Shown here: positions 10,262 to 19,428 of the stretch, piece by piece
Position numbering within the stretch: the first letter of the stretch is position 1
Layout of the letters: each line of letters begins with the position of its first letter
Origin: Agromyces ramosus
GTDB lineage: Bacteria; Actinomycetota; Actinomycetes; Actinomycetales; Microbacteriaceae
Assembly (NCBI RefSeq): GCF_030817175.1
Contig: NZ_JAUSYY010000001.1
Span: 1,612,001-1,676,000 of the forward strand
DNA: 64,000 bases
Direction of reading: 5' to 3'
Translations under genes and position numbers: made by a program
Notes under the pieces: generated by a model
Told to the model about the DNA's origin: nothing
The model's input: the letters and a program-made list of their open reading frames with translations, nothing else
Database searches by the model: none

Positions 10262-13200
10262 TCACGGGGCGACGCGGATGGTCACCGTGTCGGTCGTGGA
10301 GTTCCCGGCCTCGTCGGTGGCCCGGTAGACGAGCGTGTACACGGCTCCGACCCGGGCGCGCACCGCGAGCTCGGTGTTCGACACCACGGAGAGCTCGGCC
10401 TTGTAGCCGTGGGCCTGCGCATCGATGAGCTCGACGGTCACCGGGCCGCCCGAGTCATCCGTCGCCTCGATGTCGAGGGTCACCGTGCGCCACTTGTTGT
10501 TCGGCGGGAAGATCACGCTGGGTGAGGCCGTGACGTCGAGCTCGGGTGCCGTGGTGTCGGGCGGCGTGAGGTCGAGTCCGACGAGCACGGGGTCGTGATC
10601 GCTCGAGCGGAACGCGTCTGGCGCGTAGAGGGCGTCTTGCGCGGCCTTCTTGAACGTCATGTCGTAATCGATGAGGCTCGGCTCGTCGGCGTTGATGTGC
10701 CACACCGCGGCCTCGGTGACTTCGTCGGCGAGCTCGCTGCCCGCGAGGGCGTGGTCGAGGTAGCCGAGCTGTCCGTCGAACACGTACGAGTAGGCGAACT
10801 CGCCCTGGTCGCGGAGCAGCAGGTCGGTGTAGCCGGCGCCCGTGAGCACCTGGATCGGGTCCTCCTGGTCGTACGAGTTCAGGTCGCCGATGATGAGCTC
10901 CCGACCCGGCTCGGCTCCGGTCGGGCCGGTGGCGAGCCAGTCGACCATCGCCTGGGCCGCCATGGTGCGCACCCCGTTGCAGTTGCCCTGCCCGTTCGGG
11001 TCTTCAGGGTCGCCGACCGCCTCACAGCCGGAGCCCTTCGACTTCAGGTGGTTGACCGCCACGGTGACCTCTCCGCCCGTCTCGAGGTCGGTGAAGGTCT
11101 GCGCGAGCGCCGGCCGCTGGATGTCGAGGAATCGCGCATCGACCGACAAGTCGAGGGTTGCGAACTCGCCGACGAGCGCGACCTCCGACGGCTTGTAGAT
11201 GAAGGCCGTCGTGATCGCGTCGGTGCCGAGCTTGCCGGTCTCGATCGCGTCGTACGTGCCGGCGCCCATCGTCGCGTTCAGCGCGTCGACGAGCGCGTTC
11301 ACGGCGATGTCGGCGTTGTTCTCGATTTCGATGAGTCCGACGATGTCGGCGTCGAGCTGCGAGATCGCGCTGACGATCTTGGCCTCTTGGCGGTCGAACT
11401 CGGCGGCGGTGTCGGCACCGCGGTCGCCGAGGGTCGTGAAGTAGTTCAGCACGTTGAAGCTCGCGACCGTGGTCGTGCCGCCGACCTCGGGCACCGCGGG
11501 GCGCGGGTTCGCGACCTGGAAGTCGGCGCCCTCGGTGGGCTGCACGCGCCACAGGTCGAAGCGCCAGTCGAGCACGCCGGTGGCGTTCGTCACCAGGTCG
11601 CCGCTGCGGAACGTGTTCGTCAGGGAGAAGACCTCGCCGTTCGGGTGGATCGCCGGGTCGGGGTTCTCGCCGCTGCGACCGTCGTCGAGCGTGATCGCGT
11701 TGCGGGCGTTCGCCGCGGCGAGCGCGACCGCCTCGGCTGATCCGGCGTCGAAGACGGCGGTCGGCTGGTTCAGGCGCTCGGTTCCGAGCGTCACCTCACC
11801 GAAGCGGGCGTACTCGAAGGTCTCGCCGATGGTCAGCGCCTGCGGGAGGGTCACGCGCATGCCCTCGAGGGGCTCGTACGCTTCTGGCGCGGCGGGGAGC
11901 GTCAGCGCGGCGGCCTCGGGCAGTGCCGAGCCGGTCGCGCAGACGGCGATGTCGGATGCCGTGACCTCGGTCATGCCGAAGAACTCGCTCACCGTGCCGA
12001 CGACGTGCACGACGTGACCCACGGCGACGTCGACCCCGCCGGGCGCGTAGACGAAGATGCCGTCGGAGGTCGTGGCATCCGAATCGCCCGCGTCCTGCAC
12101 GTAGTACCCGTTGAAGCCGCCGGTCTGGAAGTCGCCGACGACGACGCCCTCGATCTCGACCGACTGGCCGGCGGCGGGTGAGACCGCGCCTGAGCCCTGC
12201 ACGGAGCCGATCGTCACGAACGGCGCCTCGCAGTTCGCGCCGCCGGGCGGCTCAGGGTCGTCACCGACGGCGTTCGCCGCACCTGGGGTGTTCAGCGCCT
12301 CACCCTCGCTGAGGGTGCCGGTGTTGCCGGGGATACCCGCGAGGTCGAAGTCGTTGCGCACCCAGTCGGCGGAGGTGTCGGTGTCGGTGCCGTCGGCGAT
12401 GCGTGACGCGCCGCCCGGGAAGGAGGAGAGGCCGTCGTAGGCGACGCCCAGAGTCGGCGTGCCGTATGCGCGGTCGCCCGTGCCGCCGTCGGTGACGGCG
12501 ATCGAGTCGACGACGGTCAGGCCGGCGGAGGCGTCGAGCACGCCGTCGTCGTCGGCGTCGAGGTCGTTGCCGAGTGCGCCCGCGAAGTCGCGCACGAGCA
12601 GGAGCGAGATCGTGCCATTCTCGAGCGCGCCGTTGGCGAGTGAGGCGAGCGCACGCCCGTCGGCGTCGGGAGCGCCGAAGGCGATCACCTCGTCGACGAA
12701 GCCGAGGCTCGTGCCCGCGTCGCCCTCGACCTCGAGCACGCGGTAGGCGCTGAGGTCGGCGCCGGGCTCGGCGAGGAGCTCGACGTACTCCACGTCGGCG
12801 GTGCCGACCGTGTTCGCCGAGAACTCGTTGATCACGGGATCGGCCGGATCGACGTCGCCGCACGTCGCCGTGTGCGCGCCGAGTCCGTCGAACGTGTCGG
12901 TCGCGAACCCGACCCACTCGGCGGCGGGGTCGAAGGCGTCGTTCGTGACGGTGTCACCGGCGCACACCGTGGCTGCGCGCCGCAGGGTGTTGTCGGCGGT
13001 CGAGGTGAGCCCGGTGCCCCACTCGGTGCCGGGGTCGACGCCGACCTGCCCGAACGAGTCGACGATCACCGCGCCGCGCATGAGCACCAGGGCGTCGTCG
13101 CCGTTGAACCATCCGGCGCCGTTGGTCTGGTCGGCGACCGCGAGGATCGCCGGGCCCGCCGCCGACTGCGCCAGCACGTGCACCTCGCCCGCCGCGACCG

Positions 13201-13465
13201 TTCCGGTGAGCGGAATCGTCAGGCCCGCGGTCGTGGCGCCGTTGAAGTAGATCTTCACCGCGTACCCGCCGGCGGTGAGGTCGACGGCGGCCCCCGTGGC
13301 ATTGGCGATCTCGATGGCCTTGTTGTTGGAGGTGCCCTCGATCACCTCGCTGATGATCAGGTCGTCCGCCGGCTCGGCCGCGGACGCCGGCGCCGCGGCC
13401 AGGCCGACGGCGAGCAGCGAAGCCGCCGCGATGGTGACGGTGACACGACGAACAGAGCGGATCAT
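10262..13465 (-). CDS. Secreted ExeM/NucH-type multidomain endonuclease
   Basis: This 1067-aa exported protein probably degrades extracellular DNA. It has a cleavable signal peptide ending near APASAAEP. A lamin-tail domain follows at about residues 30-140, a second lamin-tail-like module near 210-390, and an OB-fold (YhcR type) near 410-520. The endonuclease/exonuclease/phosphatase domain, about 680-980, shows VASFNVLNYF, LIEIENN, GDLNSY and SSDHDPVLVG. An immunoglobulin-like end contains SVIFPPNNKWRTVTLDI. ATG 13465 follows AGGGAG at five bases. There is no LPXTG or C-terminal membrane anchor, so it should be released. Confidence 0.88.
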   Translation of the reverse strand: MIRSVRRVTVTIAAASLLAVGLAAAPASAAEPADDLIISEVIEGTSNNKAIEIANATGAAVDLTAGGYAVKIYFNGATTAGLTIPLTGTVAAGEVHVLAQSAAGPAILAVADQTNGAGWFNGDDALVLMRGAVIVDSFGQVGVDPGTEWGTGLTSTADNTLRRAATVCAGDTVTNDAFDPAAEWVGFATDTFDGLGAHTATCGDVDPADPVINEFSANTVGTADVEYVELLAEPGADLSAYRVLEVEGDAGTSLGFVDEVIAFGAPDADGRALASLANGALENGTISLLLVRDFAGALGNDLDADDDGVLDASAGLTVVDSIAVTDGGTGDRAYGTPTLGVAYDGLSSFPGGASRIADGTDTDTSADWVRNDFDLAGIPGNTGTLSEGEALNTPGAANAVGDDPEPPGGANCEAPFVTIGSVQGSGAVSPAAGQSVEIEGVVVGDFQTGGFNGYYVQDAGDSDATTSDGIFVYAPGGVDVAVGHVVHVVGTVSEFFGMTEVTASDIAVCATGSALPEAAALTLPAAPEAYEPLEGMRVTLPQALTIGETFEYARFGEVTLGTERLNQPTAVFDAGSAEAVALAAANARNAITLDDGRSGENPDPAIHPNGEVFSLTNTFRSGDLVTNATGVLDWRFDLWRVQPTEGADFQVANPRPAVPEVGGTTTVASFNVLNYFTTLGDRGADTAAEFDRQEAKIVSAISQLDADIVGLIEIENNADIAVNALVDALNATMGAGTYDAIETGKLGTDAITTAFIYKPSEVALVGEFATLDLSVDARFLDIQRPALAQTFTDLETGGEVTVAVNHLKSKGSGCEAVGDPEDPNGQGNCNGVRTMAAQAMVDWLATGPTGAEPGRELIIGDLNSYDQEDPIQVLTGAGYTDLLLRDQGEFAYSYVFDGQLGYLDHALAGSELADEVTEAAVWHINADEPSLIDYDMTFKKAAQDALYAPDAFRSSDHDPVLVGLDLTPPDTTAPELDVTASPSVIFPPNNKWRTVTLDIEATDDSGGPVTVELIDAQAHGYKAELSVVSNTELAVRARVGAVYTLVYRATDEAGNSTTDTVTIRVAP

Positions 13466-13670
13466 CAGGACTCCCTGCCTCACTGCGCGGAGGCCGACAT
13501 GACTCCCGAGACGTCGCCAGACTAGGCGAGCGGTCGGCCGCGGGGAAGACTCGCCGGCGTCGCCGGCGTGCTGTTCCGCTGAATACCGGGTGAACGTACG
13601 CGGATGCGCGGGCGCAGGGGCATCCGTCGCTCAAGTGAGCAGGTCGCCCTCGAGACGCTCGACGGGCGGC

Positions 13671-14264
13671 TCAGACACCGCCGCGCGCGTTGTAGACGAC
13701 CGCGTCGGAGGCGCCGAACGCGCGGAACACCTCGATCGCGTCATCGTGCCCGAGGCCGACGGCGACGCGGATGCCCCGACGCTCGAACTCGCCGACCCAA
13801 TCGGCCGGCATCGGCCCCTCGTCGAACCCCGTGAGCTCCTCGACCTCGCGGCCCTCGCCCGCGATCGCGAGGCTCCGCACCCCCGCCCACATGGCGGCGC
13901 CGTAACACATCACGCACGGCCGCCAGTTGACGACGAGCTCGAGTTCGGCGCCGTCGGCGCCCAGGTCCCACCGGCCGAGCGCGCGCTGCGCGAGGCTCAG
14001 CGCCATGACCTCGGCGTGCATCGTGCTGAGGTTCGTGCCGAGCACCATGTTCACGCCCACCGAGACGAGGGCACCGGATGCCGCGTCGACGACGATCGCG
14101 GCGAACGGCCCGCCGTTGCCCGCCCGCCAGTTTCGGTCGGCCAGGCGGTTCGCGAGCCGCATGCGCTGCTCGGCGGTGGTGAGCGGCTCCGCGGCGAGCG
14201 CGGGCAGCTCGTCGACGAGCCACGGCGGCAGGGATGCGGAGAACTCGTCGCTGAGCGTGGACAT
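13671..14264 (-). CDS. Nucleoside/nucleobase deaminase, cytidine-deaminase fold
   Basis: This 197-aa protein has the zinc-binding motifs of the CDA fold: MHAEVMAL supplies the His ligand and catalytic Glu, and PCVMCYGAAMW supplies the Cys pair. The length is above tRNA adenosine deaminase (about 150 aa) and nearer guanine or small-molecule deaminases with an N-terminal helical extension. ATG 14264 has GGAG about nine bases upstream; the open frame extends further without further support. The substrate (guanine, cytosine or another amino-heterocycle) is not decided by sequence. Confidence 0.75.
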   Translation of the reverse strand: MSTLSDEFSASLPPWLVDELPALAAEPLTTAEQRMRLANRLADRNWRAGNGGPFAAIVVDAASGALVSVGVNMVLGTNLSTMHAEVMALSLAQRALGRWDLGADGAELELVVNWRPCVMCYGAAMWAGVRSLAIAGEGREVEELTGFDEGPMPADWVGEFERRGIRVAVGLGHDDAIEVFRAFGASDAVVYNARGGV

Positions 14265-14673
14265 ACGCCACATTCTCCGCCCCGGCGCATCCGATCGCCA
14301 GCAGCGGGCACGGCTGGGTGCGTGTGCGGCGGCATCGACACAGCACGGACCTCGGTTACCTGTGCAGTATCCCGAACGCCCAAGGCGGGATCTGGTCGAC
14401 CCACTCCTGACGTCTGGTGCGCCGCTCTGCCCTGGTCTCACGTCGTCTCGCGCGCCACTCCGCGAAGCGCGGTCGACGGGATCGCTCCTGCTCTGTTCCC
14501 CCGCGTTCGCTTGCGGACGCGCTGGGAGCCTGGAATCGAGCGTCGTTTCCGCTTGCTCCATCGATCGCTGACATCGCCCCGTCTCCGTTCCTAGTCACAC
14601 CGGCTATTTGCATTCACCGGTGTCACCAGCTTGACGTTGGGAATTACACCTGTCAAGTGCTTATACTGGTGTC
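14265..14673. promoter_or_regulatory. 410-bp intergenic region with GGTGTCA-type repeats and a promoter
   Basis: No convincing gene is seen here. The right part holds related words CACCGGTGTCACC (14617-14629), ACACCTGTCAAG (14646-14657) and CTGGTGTCATG (14666-14676), the last overlapping the start codon of the CGNR gene. TATACT at 14662-14667 is a possible -10 box. The repeats look like an operator set for the CGNR protein itself or another regulator. An 85-codon open frame at 14356-14613 on the minus strand has no recognisable domain. Confidence 0.4.
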
Positions 14674-15270
14674 ATGGGTGTGCAAACGGATCTGGCATTC
14701 CAGAAGGAAGACGACGTCATCCCGCCGGCTCTCCGGCTCGTGCGGGACTTCGTCAACACCGTCGAGTACCAAGTCGACGACGAGCGCTTGAATGAACCGA
14801 GCGATCTCAGCGAGTGGCTCGTCGAGCGGCAGCTCCTGAGATCAGCGGTCACCGTGACAGTTGAAGATCTCGACTTCGCGAAAACCCTGCGGGAGGGACT
14901 TCGCGGTGTGCTCGAACTGCACGCGGGCCACGATGCAGATGCATCGGCGATCCGACGACTCAATGAAGCGCTCGAAGAGCTGCCGGTACGCGTGTCATTC
15001 GGCGAGACCGAGACGTTCGGCCTCGTCCCTGCGAGCGCGGACCCGATTCGCGAAGCGCTCGGCGGCATGCTCGATGCGGTGCGCCAGTCGAGCGAGGACG
15101 GCACCTGGGCTCGACTGAAGGCCTGCGCTCGTGACTCGTGCCGCTGGGCGTACTACGACCACTCTCGCAACCGGTCGAGCAGATGGTGCACGATGGCGGG
15201 TTGCGGCAACGCCGTGAAGATGAAGAAGGCCTACGCCGCCCGAAAGGCACGCCCGCACGCGACCACCTGA
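14674..15270 (+). CDS. CGNR zinc-finger (ABATE-domain) transcriptional regulator
   Basis: This 198-aa protein matches the actinobacterial ABATE/zf-CGNR family. The N-terminal ABATE domain (about residues 15-130) contains RLVRDFVNTVEY. The C-terminal finger has two Cys pairs, KACARDSCRWAYYDHSRNRS then RWCTMAGCGNAVK, the last including the family's CGNR-like signature, here CGNA. Members are presumed ligand-responsive DNA-binding regulators. GGTGTCA-like repeats overlap its promoter, which suggests self-regulation. No obvious target gene is next to it. Confidence 0.82.
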   Translation: MGVQTDLAFQKEDDVIPPALRLVRDFVNTVEYQVDDERLNEPSDLSEWLVERQLLRSAVTVTVEDLDFAKTLREGLRGVLELHAGHDADASAIRRLNEALEELPVRVSFGETETFGLVPASADPIREALGGMLDAVRQSSEDGTWARLKACARDSCRWAYYDHSRNRSSRWCTMAGCGNAVKMKKAYAARKARPHATT

Positions 15271-15272
15271 CA

Positions 15273-15301
15273 ATCCGTGACGCCGACGCTGCGTCACGGA
15301 T
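15273..15301 (+). terminator. Hairpin after the CGNR gene
   Basis: ATCCGTGACGC (15273-15283) and GCGTCACGGAT (15291-15301) are perfect 11-bp arms with a 7-base loop, three bases after the CGNR stop. Confidence 0.7.
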
Positions 15302-15347
15302 GGTCGCGACGGATGCAGCGACCGCGCATCTTTGCAAGCATGGGCGG

Positions 15348-16082
15348 ATGGCCGCACGACCCCCCGCCCTCGTCGGAATCTCGCATGGCACCTCGTCGCC
15401 CGAGGGTCGCCGCGCCGTGCGTGGGCTGCATGACGCCGTCGTGGCCGCGGCCACCGAGCGGCATCCGGATGCCACGCCCACCGTTCGGCTCGGACACGTC
15501 GACGTCGAGCAACCCGACGTGCCGACGACGCTCGCGTCGCTCGACCCCGGCGAGCCCGCCGTCGTCGTGCCGCTGCTGTTGTCGGCGGGGTACCACGTGC
15601 ATGTCGACCTGACCGAAGCGATCGCGGATACCGCGGGGTCCGGGCGGCGCGTCGTGCTCGCCGGTGCGCTCGGCCCCGACGACCGGCTCGCGGCGGTGCT
15701 CGCGCGACGGCTCGCCGCGGCGGGCGTCCGCGACGACGACTCCGTCGTGCTCTCGGTCGCCGGCTCGAGCGACGCGCGCGCCGTGCGTGATTGCCGCGAC
15801 ATGGCCGAGCGGCTCGCCGCGGCATCCGGTCGGGACATCCGCATCGGGTTCCTCTCGGCGGCCGAGCCGCTGCTGCCCGACGCTGTCGCCGCGGCACGAG
15901 CGGATGCCCCGGGCGCGCGCGTCGTCGTCGCGAGCTACCTGCTTGCGCCCGGGTACTTCCAGGATCTCGCCGAGCGCGCGGGCGCCGACGTCGTCACGCG
16001 GCCGCTGCTGGTCGTCCACGCGCCGGTGCCGCACGAGCTCGTCGAGATCGTGCTCGACCGCTACGACGCGGCGGTCGTCTAG
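15348..16082 (+). CDS. Sirohydrochlorin/cobalt chelatase, CbiX/SirB family
   Basis: This 244-aa protein should insert Fe2+ (or Co2+) into sirohydrochlorin, the last step of siroheme synthesis needed by the sulfite reductase encoded at 22557. It has two CbiX repeats: the first with VGISHGTSSPEGRRAVR, the metal-binding His, and VPLLLSAGYHVHVDL; the second with VVLSVAGSSDARA and VVASYLLAPGYF. The second repeat lacks the His of the first. ATG 15348 lacks a clear ribosome site. The gene is separated from the sulfur operon by the interrupted HNH locus. Confidence 0.83.
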   Translation: MAARPPALVGISHGTSSPEGRRAVRGLHDAVVAAATERHPDATPTVRLGHVDVEQPDVPTTLASLDPGEPAVVVPLLLSAGYHVHVDLTEAIADTAGSGRRVVLAGALGPDDRLAAVLARRLAAAGVRDDDSVVLSVAGSSDARAVRDCRDMAERLAAASGRDIRIGFLSAAEPLLPDAVAAARADAPGARVVVASYLLAPGYFQDLAERAGADVVTRPLLVVHAPVPHELVEIVLDRYDAAVV

Positions 16083-16204
16083 CGGGCGTCTTCTTGCGTG
16101 ATGTCGCGCAGCGCGTCGAGGTGACGGGAGAAGGCGGCGTGGCCGCTCGGCGTCAGCCGCAACCAGGTGCGCGGACGCATTTTGGCAAGTACTTTCCACC
16201 AAGG
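16079..16204 (-). pseudogene. C-terminal remnant of a winged-helix transcriptional regulator
   Basis: On the minus strand an open frame after a TGA at 16205-16207 encodes RPRTWLRLTPSGHAAFSRH and ends at TAG 16079. This is the characteristic last strand and helix of PF13601-type (MarR/ArsR-like) winged-helix regulators, whose normal length is near 95-100 aa. The recognition helix and N-terminus are absent, and the sequence changes abruptly upstream of the ATG at 16180. It is a truncated relic, and its stop overlaps the chelatase stop tail to tail. Confidence 0.65.
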
Positions 16205-16322
16205 TCAAGATCGACTTGTCCTCCACATGCCCACTTGCGACAGACTTGTCCACAGCATAAGCGCTGATCAACCGCTATTTCTGGCGCACTCGAATGTCGG
16301 TGGATGGGTGCAGGATCAAAGC

Positions 16323-17552
16323 ATGGAACAGCCACTCCACCAACTCGAGCGAGACTTCGCGGCGCTGCGAGACGGGTGGGCAGGGGCGCTGCCCGCGTTC
16401 GGTGCCATCGCCGGTTCGACGCAGGCGGAGTTCGAGCAGATGAGCGACGCCGGCCTGGTCGAGGTGACCGACCGGCTCGCTCGCATCCATCGCGAAATCG
16501 AAGCGATCCTGACCCGGGCCGCCGGCGAGATCGCGCGGCGGTCGGGCCCGGAGTTCGGCGACGCCGGCCTCGCGAAGACGCACGGCTTCCACAACGCGGC
16601 GCGGCTGATCGCGGCATCGCTCGGTGGGTCGCGTGCCGACGCTGCGAGACTCGTCGCGGTCGGCGCGGCCACCGCCGAGCGGCTGACATTCGGCGCAGAG
16701 CGGCTGCCGTCGAGGCATCCGCACGTGGCCGCCGCCCTGCACGACGCGGTGATCAGTGTCGACGCCGCTGCCGCGATCACGGGCATGCTCAACCGGGTCG
16801 CGCTCCGAGCCGACCCGGTCATCGCCGACGTCGTAGAAGCCGCACTCGTCGAGCTTGCCGCGAACGCGCCGCTCGAGCTGCTCCTGCGCGGAGTCCGCGA
16901 GGCCGAAGCCCGTCTCGACCACGACGGCGTCGAACCACGCGACGAGCTCCTCAGCCGAGCACGATCGCTCACGATGCGTGAAGACGGCAACGGCATGCTG
17001 CACCTGCATGCTCGGCTCGACCCTGAAACGGCCGCGCCGGTCAAGGCGGCGATCGATGCGCTCGTGAGCGACGTGCTCCGCCGCGAGCCCACTGCCTGCG
17101 ACACGTCGCCGGTCATCGACGACCCGCGATCGATCCCGCAGATGCAGGCCGATGCACTTGCGGCGCTCGCCCTGCACGCGCTCGGCTGCACCCAGACCCT
17201 CACCCCGCTCGTGAAGACGACGGTCGTCGTGCGCATGAGCCTCGACAGCCTCACCGGTGCGCTCGGTCACGCGACCATCGACGGGCTCGACCAGCCGGTC
17301 TCCGCCGCCACGGCGCGTCGCATGGCCGCCGACGCCGAACTCATCCCAGCGGTCTTCGGGGGCGACAGCCTCCCGCTCGACCTCGGTCGCACCGCTCGCC
17401 TGTTCACGCGCGCTCAGCGCCTCGCCCTCGCCGAACGCGACGGCGGCTGTGCATCCTGCGGCCACAACATCACCTACGCGCACGCGCACCACATCCGCTG
17501 GTGGCAACGCGACACCGGGCCGACCGACCTCAGCAACGGCGTCAATTCCTAA
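16323..17552 (+). CDS. 13E12-family (DUF222) HNH endonuclease, 5' part, interrupted by an integrative element
   Basis: This 409-codon frame carries the DUF222 domain (about residues 30-320) and the first half of the HNH motif: CASCGHNITYAHAHHIRWW, then DLSNGV. Intact members continue into a C-x2-C...H segment, but this frame ends after three foreign codons. The missing part lies at 22144-22317 and joins in frame at the shared GCAACGG. The cut falls between the HH pair and the second zinc-binding Cys pair, so nuclease activity should be lost. The family is highly multicopy in actinobacteria. Confidence 0.85.
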   Translation: MEQPLHQLERDFAALRDGWAGALPAFGAIAGSTQAEFEQMSDAGLVEVTDRLARIHREIEAILTRAAGEIARRSGPEFGDAGLAKTHGFHNAARLIAASLGGSRADAARLVAVGAATAERLTFGAERLPSRHPHVAAALHDAVISVDAAAAITGMLNRVALRADPVIADVVEAALVELAANAPLELLLRGVREAEARLDHDGVEPRDELLSRARSLTMREDGNGMLHLHARLDPETAAPVKAAIDALVSDVLRREPTACDTSPVIDDPRSIPQMQADALAALALHALGCTQTLTPLVKTTVVVRMSLDSLTGALGHATIDGLDQPVSAATARRMAADAELIPAVFGGDSLPLDLGRTARLFTRAQRLALAERDGGCASCGHNITYAHAHHIRWWQRDTGPTDLSNGVNS

Positions 17553-17553
17553 T
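17533..17553. other. attL
   Basis: The left junction consists of HNH coding sequence up to the core GCAACGG (17533-17539), followed by element sequence CGTCAAT (17540-17546) and CTAAT (17549-17553). These two words are the exact reverse complements of ATTGACG and ATTAG at the right end. Confidence 0.75.
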
Positions 17554-17620
17554 ACACCCCGTGCGAGTTCCGCCATGATTGCCTTGCCACAGGAGACTCA
17601 CGCAATCGAGAGGTGGAGGA

Positions 17621-17926
17621 ATGAGCGACGACTGGAACCTGAAAATTGAGTTGTCTGAGCTGCGACGAGCAATTGACCGCGTTCTTGATCACGTGGAGGA
17701 GGAGAACGGCGGCACGGTCACTATTCCAGCCGACTACTTCTGGTCCGTGCCCGCGTCGGACATCTACGACGTCAGCGCGCCGCCGGAATTGACCATCGGA
17801 CAGTTGTCGGAGTCGTGGGACAACCTGAACGAAGAGCGTGCAGGGATGAGCAAGCACACGATCTCATTCGCCTCGGTCTGGCTGGGCGACATCATGAAAG
17901 CGATCGGGCACCACTCGGTGCCGTAA
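17621..17926 (+). CDS. Small conserved-looking protein of unknown function in element cargo
   Basis: This 101-aa acidic soluble protein begins at ATG 17621 directly after GGTGGAGGA. It has an N-terminal amphipathic helix (LKIELSELRRAIDRVLDHV), a central motif DYFWSVPASDIYDV and a C-terminal IGQLSESW and WLGDIMKAIG. There is no signal peptide, membrane segment or family that I recognise. It lies 70 bases upstream of the ATPase gene on the same strand inside the integrative element, so a shared function is plausible. Possible roles such as defence or an antitoxin-like partner are speculation. Confidence 0.65.
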   Translation: MSDDWNLKIELSELRRAIDRVLDHVEEENGGTVTIPADYFWSVPASDIYDVSAPPELTIGQLSESWDNLNEERAGMSKHTISFASVWLGDIMKAIGHHSVP

Positions 17927-17996
17927 TAGCGTCAATCGTCAAAAAGCCCTCATCGTGCATGGCTTGTCAGCGCGCCTGTATTGACATACTGACGGC

Positions 17997-19424
17997 ATGG
18001 CGGAAATTGCTGGTCGCGAAGAGCTTTACGTGCCCGATCGATTCGAGCAGCTCCGCGAGGTGGGGACCGGGCAGTTGCAGTCGGTTGTATTTCCCGTCGA
18101 GAGCACTCTGTCTCGCTTTTCGGAGCGCTTCACCGACATGAGGGGCGCCCGCCGTGGAGGGTTCTGGATCGTCCGCGGCGCTCCTGGCTCCGGCAAATCG
18201 ACATTCCTCGATACTGTTGGCCTCTTTCGAAGCCCGGTGACAACGATTCGTATCCCTTTTGACGCGGACATCGGGACTGAATTGCGCACCACCCCTCCGT
18301 CGCCCACCGCTCGCATCGTGGTGATCGAAGGTCGTGAAGCATTGCTCGATGTCAGCGAGGCGGCATTGGAGGCGTCGATGCACGCGATCAACACATTTGT
18401 GAGGTCGCCCGCTGGCTTGAACACCCTTGTCGTGTGGCCGACAAACACGGATGACTTGACGGACGCGCTTCTCGCACTCGGGAACCGGCTCGGCGGCCTC
18501 GCGCTTATGTCCGCGGATCCGGTCGTCCAATTCACGGGGCCAGATCCAAGCACATACATCCAGATTGCTGAGCGGACAGTCGGCGCACTCAACGAAGGTG
18601 CTTCCCTTACTGCGCTGGGTGTTTCTCAGGAGGAGGCTCAGGACTTGGTGTCGGCGGCACCCACTGTCGGTGACTACCTGACACTCCTGCGGGCGAAGCT
18701 GATTCAGAACGGCGCTCATGTGCGCGAACTGCTAGCAAACGAGCAGCCTCGTGTCTGGACTGTCGTGATCGCAGGAAATGATCCAGAGGGCGACGTGGCT
18801 GCACTGACGCGCGGCGGATTCGCGTATGCGGACGTGGATCGGCTGCTGACCGCTACAAACGCAAACGTCGTAGCCGAGATCCGGTCGCAGCCGGACACCA
18901 TCGGCATCCTAGGTACGGTTCTCGACGCCAAGATCTTGCACATCGAGATGCTGGCGATTTTGGCCATCGCACGCACGTTTGCTGACGACGCACTTCGTGC
19001 CGAGATGCGAGCCCAGGGCCTTTCGGTTAGCAGAGACGCTTCGGCCTCCGAACGGCTGAGGGCAAGTCAGCTCGGGCTCATCCTCAATGGGGATTCACTG
19101 GGCACGCGTCGGCGGGGCGGGCGAGCTGGCAGCAGCACACTGACAGCCTTCCGAGGCCTCGCGAGCATTGCGCAGAATAGGGACGGGCTATTGAACCGCG
19201 CGATCGGCGAAGCAGTTGTTCAAACTGGGCTAGCGGATTCATATGAACTGGAAGTTGAGATCGGAAGCGACTTCAGATTTCAAAGCGACGTGCTTCTCCG
19301 GCGCGGAGACGATCGGATTCGTCTCGAAATCATGTGGCGGACCGAGACTGGGCAAGCAGCCATCTCCAACTATGTGCTCGGCAAGCTCCGCAACTACGCG
19401 AGGGCAATCGGACTGATGTCCTAA
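17997..19424 (+). CDS. P-loop ATPase with possible degenerate nuclease-like C-terminus, function unknown
   Basis: This 475-aa protein has a Walker A motif GAPGSGKST near residues 60-68, a Walker B-like strand TARIVVIEG near 108-116, and VVWPTNTDDL as a possible sensor strand. The C-terminal 60 residues (FQSDVLL, then IRLEIMW, then KLRNYARAIGL) resemble the core of PD-(D/E)xK nucleases, but Met takes the place of the catalytic Lys. I do not recognise the family. Codon use is less G+C-rich than the host genes, so it was probably acquired. ATG 17997 lacks a ribosome site; CATACT at 17985-17990 could drive a leaderless message. Confidence 0.7.
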   Translation: MAEIAGREELYVPDRFEQLREVGTGQLQSVVFPVESTLSRFSERFTDMRGARRGGFWIVRGAPGSGKSTFLDTVGLFRSPVTTIRIPFDADIGTELRTTPPSPTARIVVIEGREALLDVSEAALEASMHAINTFVRSPAGLNTLVVWPTNTDDLTDALLALGNRLGGLALMSADPVVQFTGPDPSTYIQIAERTVGALNEGASLTALGVSQEEAQDLVSAAPTVGDYLTLLRAKLIQNGAHVRELLANEQPRVWTVVIAGNDPEGDVAALTRGGFAYADVDRLLTATNANVVAEIRSQPDTIGILGTVLDAKILHIEMLAILAIARTFADDALRAEMRAQGLSVSRDASASERLRASQLGLILNGDSLGTRRRGGRAGSSTLTAFRGLASIAQNRDGLLNRAIGEAVVQTGLADSYELEVEIGSDFRFQSDVLLRRGDDRIRLEIMWRTETGQAAISNYVLGKLRNYARAIGLMS

Positions 19425-19428
19425 GAAC

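Noticed and set aside
14356..14613. 85-codon frame on the minus strand between the deaminase and CGNR genes
   Set aside because: It has no ribosome site, is Arg-rich in the style of non-coding high-GC frames and matches no family I know. It was left as intergenic.
17967..18719. 250-codon minus-strand frame opposite the ATPase
   Set aside because: The forward frame has a clear Walker A and normal codon use; the reverse frame has no motifs.
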